A program made the position numbers and the translations under genes. The notes beneath the pieces are model-generated. The model did not search any database. It was not told where the DNA came from and worked only from the letters and a program-made list of their open reading frames with translations. A stretch of DNA of 64,000 nucleotides from Quillaja saponaria (lineage: Eukaryota > Streptophyta > Magnoliopsida > Fabales > Quillajaceae): positions 7,378,001 through 7,442,000 of the forward strand of contig CM055612.1 in the NCBI GenBank assembly GCA_029379385.1, read 5' to 3'. The first letter of the stretch is position 1. Each line of letters opens with the position of its first letter. Positions 48,350 to 58,841 of this stretch are shown here, one piece after another.

Positions 48350-49560
48350 ATGCCTCATAAAAAGAAAGAAAAGGAGATTGAGCCTCTTCCAAAATTAAAA
48401 ACCCAATCCAAAGAGGGACAGTCTAATTCCTCAGCTTAATCAATCTAAAAATAATCCAAAAAGTCTTATGCCTTTCCCATAAAGACCCTTTTAGCAATCC
48501 AGTAATCAATCTAAAAGCCTCTTGTACTTTCAAAGTAATCTTGGGCAGACATTGCAGATGAAGAACAATCCAAGATTGTTGCCCCTCCCAATCCAAAAGA
48601 TTGCATCAAGTTCAGACAGGATGACCTAGTTCAGGCTATTAGCTAGCTAGCCCAATCAGTAACAACAGTACCTTCAGGTAAGGAACTTGTCTCTCAAACT
48701 TCTCCAATCTCTTCTAAAAAACCCCAATATTTTTATATGCCAATTTCTTCGGCCCAAACTATCATTCAAATGAAACCCCATTTTTTACCAATAATCCTCA
48801 ATTAGTCCATCAAATAGTCCATCAAATAGTTTTTCCACCAAACTGGTATTTCATGTCTATACACATTTCTAAAACTTAGAAATATTATGAATTTATTTTG
48901 GTTGATTGTAATTTTGTTGCCATCAAACAATATAAGTTAAAATCGGATGTTAATTTTACTGCACATTCTACAATCCAAATCCTTAAGGTAATCCATCTTT
49001 TAGACTGGAAAACTGACATTTTCAAAAAATGCAAATTTTCCCAGTGTTTTGATCTTATGGGTTATCATTACTGGGATTATCAAACAGCTTAGTACAATAT
49101 TTTCAATTTCCAAAATAGTGATTATAAGCATTCATAGCTTATACTTTTCAAAAACAAAATTCAGTATAATTTCCCTTATTAGTTCTCGCAGTGGTAGTCA
49201 CTACATGGCCCTTGTATAAAAACCTTCCAGATGAAGTAGTCAATGGTCTATTTTATTTCGAAAAACATTTCAATACACCTAAGCCTAATCCTATATTATT
49301 TCATTTCTTCTCAAAATTTGCACTAGCATGCATTTATGCATGACAATACAAATACCCCAAAGTTTTCCATGGTCATCAAGATCCTTAGCAGAAGATGCCT
49401 CCCCTTCTCAGGCAAGGCTCAACAAAATGATAGACAAGCTTCAATGCTACAAAATTTTATGCCACTTCAATTAGAAATTAGTTCTAACAAATTCTCCAAT
49501 TTTAAAAAAAATCTACTCCAAAATTTACTAAATTTTTACAGTAGAAATCCTAGATTTTAG
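48350..49560 (+). pseudogene. Second pararetroviral coding region, function unknown
   Basis: After RNase H a new coding-like stretch opens with MPHKKKEKEIEPLPK and later has a SWADIADEEQ motif (about 48543), a VDCNFVAIKQYKL segment (48898) and a MGYHYWDYQ motif (about 49056). Several stops interrupt it. Florendoviruses carry an uncharacterised second ORF in this position, and I infer equivalence from position only. Confidence 0.5.
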
Positions 49561-49569
49561 CCAAGTTCT

Positions 49570-50274
49570 TCTTGTTCAAACAAGCAGGAATATCTTCAGA
49601 ATCTCGAAACCTAATTTAACTATTACAAGCATAAGAACATGCGGATGATGAAGCTACCTTTGCCCCTCAAAAAATTGACAGAAAAACAATTTCTTGTTTT
49701 TCTTCCAAAACTTCAGGAAATGATTCTACTGACTACGCCAAATCCAATGAAGACGTGTATTACGGCATCAACTTTGAAAATGACTAAAACAATTGAAGTT
49801 TTTCGGTGGTTCACTGTAACAATCATTGTACCAAGCTGCGGCAGGTTACTGTTACAACATGGGGCACTGTAGCATTTTTACTGTGGCTTTTTAATATAAT
49901 AGTTACTATTCAAAACAGTAAATTTCAATTTTCTATTTAGAGAGAGTTACATATTTCTTAGGTATTCCTTTAGAGCTGTCATTTACTTGAAGAATTTGAT
50001 TTGAAAAATACTAATGCCAATTTCCTGTCTTTAAATTCTGTATTTTTCTTTCCTGGATTAGCATGCTGATTAATGCAACTTCTCCTTCCTTTTTAATTTA
50101 TGCATTTCCCTTTCTCGAATTAGCATGCAGACTTCCGCCACTTCTCCTCCCTTTTAATTTCTGTCTTTAATTTTATGCATTGCATAGCATAATCCCTTTA
50201 ACAGTCTTGCTGCTCTCTACTTCATTACACCTGTGATCTTATTCCACTCTTAGGGCCTCCACTGGTCCTCTGTT
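49570..50274 (+). promoter_or_regulatory. Pararetroviral intergenic region/leader
   Basis: Noncoding region between the last coding stretch and the primer site. It contains an ACTGTAGC-like repeat (near 49866 and 49881), and a degenerate tandem duplication of about 60 bp (about 50040-50100 and 50102-50160) marked by ATTAGCATGC and CTTCTCCT[T/C]CC in each copy. This is where caulimovirids have their promoter and polyadenylation signal; I could not assign a TATA box securely. Confidence 0.5.
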
Positions 50275-50286
50275 TGGTATCAGAGC
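50275..50286 (+). other. Primer-binding site for initiator Met-tRNA
   Basis: TGGTATCAGAGC is complementary to the 3' end of plant initiator methionine tRNA, the minus-strand primer of the Caulimoviridae. A mutated copy (TGGAATTAAGGG) sits at 42699-42710 at the other end of the element, in the same leader context. Confidence 0.88.
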
Positions 50287-50294
50287 TAGGTTAC

Positions 50295-51175
50295 GATCCT
50301 AAATACATGATATACCGACCATTTGAATAACCAATTTAATTTTTTTATAAATTTTTTATTTGTATTTTTATTTCAACCTTGTCAAGATTGAAATTTCACG
50401 AGTTGTGGGGTAATTACCCTAAACAAATGATATACCGACTATTTGAACAACCAATTCAATTTTTTAAAATATTTTTTATTTTTATTTTTATTTACTCAAT
50501 TTTATTCTTGTCAAGAGTAAAATTGTATGAGTAATGCGGTAATAAAACTAAATGCATGATATACCAACCATTTAAATAACCAATTCAAATTTTATTTTTA
50601 TTTTTTTATTTACTAGTTAAGATTGAAATTGCACGGGTAGTAAGGTAATTACCCTAAACACATGATATATCGACCATTTGAACAACTAATTCAATTTTTA
50701 TATATATTCTTTAATTTTTTTATTTACTTAATTTCAATCTTGTCAAGATTGAAATTTCACGAGTAGTGTGGTAATTACCCTAAACTAGTGATAAACTGAC
50801 AATTTGAACAACCAATTTAATTTTTTTTATAAATTTTTTATTTACTCAATTTCAATCTTGTCAATGTTGAAATTCCATGGGTAATGGGGTAATTATCCTA
50901 AACACATGATATACTGACCATTTGAACAACCAATCCAATATATATTTATATACTCAATATCAATCTTGTCAAGATTGAAATTGTCTAGGTAGTGGGGTAA
51001 TTACCCTTAACACATGATATACCGACCATTTGAACAACATTTTAATTTTTTAAACTTTTTATTTGTATTTTTTTTTTTACTCTATTTAAACATTGTCAAG
51101 ATTGAAATTCCATGGGTAGTGGGGTAATTACCTTAAACACATGATATTCTGACCATTTGAACAACTAATTCAATT

Positions 51176-51218
<43 letters not shown>

Positions 51219-53127
51219 TTTTTTTATTTACTCAATTTTAATTTGGTCAGGATTGAAATTGTATGGGTAGTGCGGTAATAACACTAAATATATGATATAC
51301 CGGCCATTTTAACAACCAATTCAATTTTATTATACATTCTTGTCAAGATTAAAATTTCAAGGGTAGTTAGGTAAATATCCTAAACACATGATATACTGAT
51401 CATTTGAAAAACCAATTCAATTTATATATATATATATATATTCCTTACTTAATTTCAATCTTGTCAAGATTGAAATTATATGGGTTGGGGGATAATTACC
51501 CTTAACACATAAAATACTAACCATTTCAAAAACCAATTCAATTTTTTTATTTATTTTTTATTTGTATTTTTATTTACTCTATTTCAACCTTGTCAAGATT
51601 GAAATTTCACCGGTATTGGGGTAATTACCTATGATATACTGACCATTTGAACAACCAATTCAATTTTTGTATATATTTTTTATTTTTATTTATTCAATTT
51701 CAATCTTGTCAAGATTGAAATTATACGGGTAGTGGGATAATTACCCTTGATATACCGACCATTTGAATAATCAATTCAATTTTATTTTATTAATTTTTTA
51801 TTTGTATTTTTATTTACTCTATTTCAACCTTGTCAAAATTGAAATTCCACTGGTAGTGAGATAATTACCCTAAACATATGATATACTTACAATTTGAACA
51901 ACTAATTCAATTTTTTTTATATATATTTTAATTTTATTTACTCAATTTCAATCTTGTTAAGATTGATTGGAATTGTATGGGTAGTGCGGTAATAACACTA
52001 AATGCATGATATACCGACCATTTGAACAACTAGTTAAATTTTTATGTATTCTTTAATTTTTTATTTACTCAATTTCAATCTTGTCAATATTGAAATTTCA
52101 CAAGTAGTGAGATAATTACCCTAAACACATGATATACCCACCATTTAAACAACTAATTCAATTTTTTTTTAATTTTTTATTTGTATTTTTATTTACTCAA
52201 TTTCAACCTTGTCAAGATTGAAATTCCACGGGTAGTGGGATAATTACCCTAAAAAAATGATATACCGGTCACTTGAACAACCAATTCAATTATATATATA
52301 TTCAATTTCAATCTTGTCAAGATTGAAATTGTACAGGTAGTGGGGTTAATTACCCTAAACGCATGATCCATTTTAACAACCAATTCAATTTTTTTTATAA
52401 ATTTTTTATTTGTATTTTTATTTACTCAATTTTAATCTTGTCAGGATTGAAATTCTACGGGTAGTAAGATAATTACCCAAAACACATGATATATCGATCA
52501 TTTGAACAACCAATTCAATTTATATTTATATATACATATTTTTTATTTACTCAATTTTAATCTTGTCAAGATTGAAATTATACGGGTAGTGGGGGTAATT
52601 ACCCTAAACGTATGATATATCGACCATTTGAACAACCAATTCAATTTTTTTTATAAATTTTTTATTTGTATTTTTATGTATTCAATTTCAATTGTATGGG
52701 TAGTGGTGTAATTACCCTAAACACATGAGATACTGACCATTTGAACAATAATTCAATTTTTTTATATATTTTTTATTTACTCAATTTCAATCCTGTCAAG
52801 ATTGAAATTCTACGGGTAGTGAGGTAATTATCCTAAACACATTATATACCGACCATTTGAACAACCAATTCAATTATTTTATAAATTTTTTATTTGTATT
52901 TTTATTAACTCAATTTCAATTTTGTCAAGATTAAAATTATATAGGTAATGGGGCAATTACCCTAAACACATGATATACCGACCATTTGAATAACCAATTC
53001 TAACTTTTATTTTTTATTTTTTTAATATACTAAATTTCAATCTTGTCAAGATTGAAATTGTACGGGTAGTGCGATAATAACATTAAACGCATCATATACC
53101 GACCATTTGAACAACTAATTCAATTTT
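50295..53127. repeat. Minisatellite, right block (about 23-24 units)
   Basis: Same unit, same orientation as the left block. It begins inside a unit (TCCTAAATACATGATATACC) straight after the viral primer site. Unit spacing averages about 121 bp. Inner variation includes a long TA tract at 51185-51214, units lacking the palindrome half, and units lacking CTAAACACATG. The last unit stops at about 53127. Confidence 0.92.
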
Positions 53128-54097
53128 TAATTTCTAAAACTAAATCTTTTAATTTTATGCCTAATGCAACATAGCGGTATCAAAATAAATTAAATTTGAA
53201 AATCTTAATTTTAACATTAGAAAAAGTAATTTTTAACTTGCATTATACTTTAACTTATTTCAGGAAACATATTATTTCAATTATTCGCAGAAATTTCAAT
53301 TTCATTAATAATCGCCAAATATTTATGAGCATATTATTTTCTTCTTACTCCATTTTGAACCGGAAAACAAATTTTGAACTTTAAAAGAAAATTTTCCATC
53401 ATTGAAGCAACTTTTAATTTGCCCCCACATTTTCTTTTGCCACCATTGTCTTTTGTTTCTCAGTTTCAGATGGAATTTCATTAGGGCCATCCTGCCAAAT
53501 GATAGGTTGCTTGAATATGTTGTATCTAAATGGAGATCAGCTAAGTACTCAATTCCAATGTATAGGTTGTGCTTATATGTACCTTAATCACTAAGCAAAG
53601 GTATACAAGTACACATGTGACTCTGTCAGGTTGGCGCCCTTCTTATATTCACGTGGGTCTAGGCCTTCCCTTCATAGTACTATAATCACATGGCTTTAAA
53701 CTTTCTTTTTGAGGGAATCTTTTTTCTTTGGGCAGTGGTCATTTCCTGTTTAGTCTAGTTATCAATTGGAGTTGGCAAAATATAGTTCAAGGCAAACAAT
53801 TTGTTAGGAGTGGACCAAAAATGTAAAAAATTCAAATTATTGGTTTTCTATTACTATTTATGTTAGCTTTATTTAATTACATGCATGAAGAGACTACCAC
53901 ATAGTTCATATAGGCCCTTTATATAACACTTCATATATAAGTTCACAAGAACTTATAACCTATTATGCAAATCTTATTTTATGGTGGATCAACAACGATC
54001 AACAAAACACTTGAAGCACCATATACTATAATCAAAATGGGCAACCAAGTTACAGAGAAGGATAATCCCAATTGATGGTGGATTGTACCAACTAATT
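53128..54097. other. Intergenic region
   Basis: No recognisable gene. Short open frames (53196-53384, 53402-53587) have no family resemblance. Composition returns to ordinary spacer after the minisatellite. Confidence 0.4.
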
Positions 54098-54530
54098 ATG
54101 GCTGATCTGTTTCACATATTCAATGAACACAATCTAGAAGCTGTTGCTGCATGGAATAATATTCATCCTATAAATTTAGGTGAGGATTATTTAAACTTCA
54201 ATAAAAAAGATATTGATTACAATTTACAGCTTATCCCTCCCACTTCTTAGTTTTTATTGGATATGCTAAGCACTTTTTATGACATTCCCTTTCCTTTACA
54301 AGATCCTGGTTTGTTGAGTTATCCAATGTCCCAAATTTCCAAAACTCTTCACCTAAAATATTTGGAAATTCAGCTAACTATGGTTCTTGTGGAAGAGATT
54401 GTATTGATTCATAGGTTACTAATTGAGATTAGAAGTAACGAACCAAGATTGTTTATGCATACATTTATTAACCATCGACAATTGGAAATTGCTATTCATA
54501 GTATGAGGGTCCTAAATACAAAAGTTTTGA
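54098..54530 (+). pseudogene. Unrecognised coding-like stretch with one stop
   Basis: From the ATG at 54098 (MADLFHIFNEHNLEAVAAW) the frame is open for 50 codons, meets TAG at 54248, then continues in the same frame to beyond 54530 (FYDIPFPLQDPGLLSYPMSQ, LEIAIHSMR). About 144 codons with one stop in AT-rich DNA is unusual. I do not recognise the product. Its 3' end is cut by the RTE fragment at about 54531, so it is probably a truncated relic. Confidence 0.35.
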
Positions 54531-55080
54531 ATTCTCAACTCAACTCAACTCAACTAAGCCTTAAATCCCAAATTAGTTGGGGTCGGCTATGTGAATCTTT
54601 TTCCTTAATTCACATCGATCAGAGACAACATTTTCAGTAATCCCTAAAGCAGCAATATCTTTCTCGATGACTGCCCCCATATAAATTTTGGTCTTCCCTT
54701 ACCACATCTTACACATGACATCTGTACCAAGTCACCTTTCTTAACTACTACGTCTATTGGCCGACATTGGATATGTCCAAACCAACGTAGGTGATTCTCT
54801 CTCATTTTCTCCTCAATAGGTGCTACTTCCACCTTCTTACGAATCTCCTCATTCCTTATTCTATCATTTCTTGTATGTCCGGTCATCCATCTCAACACTC
54901 TCATTTCAGCTACTCCCATCTTATGCAAGTGTTGCTTGTTAACTGCTTAACATTCGGTACCATACAGCATAGCTGGTCTCACTGTCGTCCTGTTAAATTT
55001 TTCCTTTCAATCTATTCGGGATTTTAGGATCATATAAAAGCATTTCGCCACTTCACCCACCCTACCTTGATCATATGGTT
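54531..55080 (-). mobile_element. RTE-type non-LTR retrotransposon, 3' fragment
   Basis: Minus-strand reading gives RPAMLYGTE (about 54965), HKMGVAEMRVLRWMTGHT, IRNEEIRKKVEVAPI and MRENHLRWFGHIQ (54928-54740), the C-terminal signature of plant RTE reverse transcriptases. The 3' tail appears on the plus strand as AACTCAACTCAACTCAACTA at 54539-54558, followed by GTTGGGGTCGGCTATGTGAA. Both are typical of this family. The copy is strongly 5'-truncated. Confidence 0.9.
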
Positions 55081-56354
55081 TACATCATGCTCAATTACGT
55101 TATCTTTTTGTATATCATATAACTCTATTCATTGGATTTGCAAGTGGTATATGGTTGTTATTGAACCCAACCAAAGTTAATGCCGAAATTTTGAATGCAA
55201 CCAAGCTTCAGGAAAATGTGAAGGTATTGTTGTATCACTTGTACTACAATTCATACATTTTATAATCAAATTCCTGTTATTTATTATTTCAATTTTTAAC
55301 TATTTAAGCCCCACTTAATTTCAATTTTTGTTTTTATTTTGAAACAATCAAATGCAAGTGCTGAGTACATGTTTACAGGTGAAGATGGAAAAATATACCA
55401 TATCTACCTTAAAATAAGATTATTCATGTGTCATAAGTGTTTTGTTTTATTGGATGATATGTGTAATATGTTGATGTAACCAATTTTATATTTTACTATT
55501 ACTAAACTTACGCCTAGTCAATTTTTGGCTTTTCAAAAGATGCATGACTTTTTTTTCTTTTGGGGCTTTAGCACTTTAAAATTTCTTACTACTTCAATGT
55601 ATTAGGACGTGAAAGTCCACGCTTAATTGTATTAGGTGTATTATTTGTGTTGTCCATGCATTTTTTTACTATTATTTTTGGTTGGTATTTTGTTGAGGGC
55701 CCATACAATTGTAAAGAGCCTTATAGAAAACAAACCATAACCCCAACTTTCTGACTAAATATATTTTCATTAGTCTTGCATAAGCAAAATATGACAAATC
55801 AAAGACAAAGGGCAATGGCTAGAGACTCGCGGTTTTTAATTTGACCTTGAACTTTGTCCTCCATTACACTTTTTATCTTTAGTAACTATTAAAGTACCAA
55901 ACCAGCCTTATGACCCTTAAACCAAATATAAATTCGGGAATGTGCTAGTTAATGACTTAAGGTAGAACCACACATTCAACATAGGGAGGGCTAGAGATCA
56001 CTACAACTCGCCAAACCATATTTTCAGTTACGTTAGCCATACCAACAAACAATAGTGATAGATGATATCTAGCCTGAAAGATTTAACTTAATATACAACC
56101 CCTTCTTAGTGGAGATGTCTAGAAACTCCAAGAGAGAGCAGTGCTTGTAATGGTGGCAAACACATGTTGTAAATTTAAAGTTTCTCTCAAATAATCAGTT
56201 GAAGGCTCCACTGCCATTAGTCCCACCATGTATTACCTGATGATCATCCCTAAGGAGAATAGCATCACAACAATACAAGATATGAAAGATTGGAGCCCAT
56301 TAGACATCGACGGCCTATAAGTAAAACCATTATTGTGGCCCTTTCAATCGAAAA
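55081..56354. other. Intergenic region
   Basis: No gene seen. Around 56100-56350 the DNA is less AT-biased and may be the remains of the 5' part of the LINE that follows, but I could not read an ORF1 motif. Confidence 0.35.
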
Positions 56355-57090
56355 TTGTTAATTATGAAAGTTTTAGTATGGAATTGTCAAGATGCCTCTA
56401 ACACTAGTTTTCTAGAAATCGTTGTAGACCTTGTTTACAATATCGGTCCCCAAATGCTCATTCTCACGGAAACAAGATTGTCAGCTGAAGAAGGTGAGAC
56501 AATATGTAAGGATTTACCATTCGATGATTTCTATTGTCATCATCCAATTGGGAATATTAATGGTATGTGAATGCTTTGGCGGACTTCATCAATTGATGTA
56601 CAAATCATGAAAACTTTGGGTAATGAATTTCATTCACTATTTCAGGTGAATTATACTAAACATTCATTAAAAGAATATAATGATAGGGGGTTTACAATTT
56701 TTATTCCCTTTATGTCATTTTATGGTTTATTTGGTTGATTTTTTTTTTCTAATGCAAAACTATGAAGATGATAACAACTCATGCTCTGGTTCAAACATGT
56801 CTTAATTATATAAGCATTGATGAAGAGGATAAACCCTTCACTTTTTTTCTTCTTCAATTCCCTCATTTATTTTATTTTTTTCCTACAAACTATGATGCCC
56901 TTGATGGCCTTCATCTCCTCTTGTAATTTAACCATATTTATAGAGAAGAAAGTCATGTGGCTGATAAGCTTGCGGAGGAAGATTGTAATCTTAATGTCCC
57001 TTTTATCAATTTTTATTCAGCTCGTGCATAGGTTCTTCTTGCTTTACTTGCTGGTTGTAAGGGGATTTTCTTTACCAAACTTAATTACTA
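56355..57090 (+). mobile_element. LINE relic: endonuclease and RNase H pieces
   Basis: 56355-56570 reads MKVLVWNCQDA...ILTETRLS, the start of an AP-type endonuclease (the conserved Asn of WNCQ, and the Glu of LTET). A downstream piece at 56930-56980 reads NHIYREESHVADKLAEE, the end of a LINE RNase H domain. The 3 kb or so that should separate them (reverse transcriptase) is gone, so the copy is internally deleted. Both pieces are on the plus strand and in family order. Confidence 0.75.
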
Positions 57091-58841
57091 TGTTAGCTAG
57101 GGCTTGGCCCTTGCTGTTTTATTTAAATGCATTCCATCTTTGAGGAAAATATTTAATTCCCAACTTTTGTCACTTTACCACAAAAAACAAATGGGCCGCC
57201 CACTTTTAATGAATCTAAATTTCACTTTTCATTCCAGTACCACAATGGGCCTATGCCCTATCTTTTTTATGTTTTTACTGCCTTTCAATTTCAGACTATT
57301 TGCTCTATATATTTCTTTACAGCACCACACTATTCTCAAAATTAAATACCAAAACGTGTAAGGGAGTTCATTGGAAACCAGATCAAACAAAATGTACATC
57401 ATATTTTGAACAGGCAAAGTACAAAATTAATTAAAGTGAGCTAAGAGTTTAGTATAATTAACAATTAAAGAAGGACCACAAAATATAATAGCAACCTAGT
57501 GAGTCTTAATGCAATTTAAATACATAAAACAAAAAATAGATTTTAATAAGGAAAGTGTAACATTGTAAGCAAATCAACAACCCACATAAAATTGCCTTAA
57601 CGAGAACATATTAAATTGAAACTCATTAAGCTGGTGGCAAAGAACCAAAAAAATAATAAATTCTAAGATTTCCCATATAAACATAGGAAATAACAGATAG
57701 CCCTGCCAAAAAAACAAAGGTATTGCTCATATGTAAAATACAAAAGTCTGAGTTCACAAAACAAAAAATAATAATTCAAACATCAAGGTACTACTGTTAT
57801 GTAACAACATATCACCTACTCTTACCAAAAACTAATATATTACACGTGTCAAAGCCACCACTGACTTATTGTGTGTAATCTACCACTGCTAGCTTCCTAG
57901 ATATATTAAAATTACAAGATTAATTTTTTTGAACATGCTATATTAAGAGAATTAGAAAGAACTAATAAGTAATAAAGATAATGGAAAATATATCAATCTT
58001 GTTGAGCCAAATTTGGACTGACAAGAACTGTGTCCTATATTTGGCGAGGAGTTTGTAGCATTACTTTGAGTTACTTGTATATATATATCAAATAGAACCC
58101 TAATTAATTAATATAAATCTACTATAATACAATAAAAGTTTCTAACTCCTATTTATATATCCACTTTACCATAACATCTTCACTCACAACATTTAATGTG
58201 TTAATAGATGGCTAGAATTGAAAACTAGATTCACCACCATGGTAGTTCATAAAGGGCAACATCCTATGTTGTAAAATTTTTAAGGATAAACAATTTAATA
58301 TTAATAAGGTAAATTACAATCATTAAATTTAAAACTCTAATTAAATAATTTTTAAATGTTGGATAATCTAAAATTTTTACAGACGAAAGAGTAAAGCCAC
58401 TTCTGTTAAATGATAGGTTTTCTTCATTTGATAAAATTCATGAGGAATATCTACCTCCTTCCTCCTTTGACATTGGATAACAATGTCTTATGTGGCATTC
58501 GACATGACATAAACCACAGTGAATAGACTTTTTTTTCGAGCTCTTATCATCTTTAGGACACCCTATTTAAGATACAATTTTTGCTCAAAAAAATATATTT
58601 TTAATAAATACAATGAAATAATACTTCAATTTAATTTCTTAACTGCATACTTCATACCTTTTGTCCTTACTATTTCAGGATCATGAATGTGTGAGTCTAT
58701 GTTTTTTTCACATCTCACCTCAACATCAAACATAGGTTTATATTTGGATGCCAATTTGTTAATCTCATTCATTGCTTCTTTGAAACTATCATTTGATTAA
58801 GCTGTTAAATATGACATTCTTTTGCAACTATAACAAAGCAT
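57091..58841. other. Intergenic region
   Basis: No gene. Open frames here are short and hydrophobic by base composition alone. A TATATATA tract is at about 58078-58088. The last 300 bases could contain the 3' end of the minus-strand transposase relic that follows. Confidence 0.35.

Larger units (their letters stand above)
42680..50294 (+). mobile_element. Endogenous pararetrovirus (Caulimoviridae), decayed
   Basis: Regions recognisable by family motifs follow the order movement protein, coat protein, aspartic protease, reverse transcriptase, RNase H. This single-polyprotein order is that of petuviruses and florendoviruses. No integrase and no LTRs are present, which excludes an LTR retrotransposon. 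The leader CCTCCACT[A/G]GT occurs at 42680 and again at 50256, with 19 of 23 bases matching between the two, 7,576 bp apart, a normal genome length for the family. A methionine-tRNA primer site lies at 50275. Dozens of stops and several frameshifts are spread over all regions, so no complete protein can be made and the copy is dead. A second region of unknown function follows RNase H, as in florendoviruses, which makes that genus the best guess. It sits inside a minisatellite. Confidence 0.88.

Noticed and set aside
42680..50294. LTR retrotransposon instead of pararetrovirus
   Set aside because: There is no LTR pair and no integrase, and a movement protein region precedes the coat region; the primer site alone does not decide.
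40605..53127. CRISPR-like array
   Set aside because: Units are long, degenerate, without unique spacers, and in plant nuclear DNA; this is a minisatellite.
56817..57361. Hydrophobic open frames on the plus strand
   Set aside because: They overlap the LINE RNase H piece in other frames and reflect T-rich composition.
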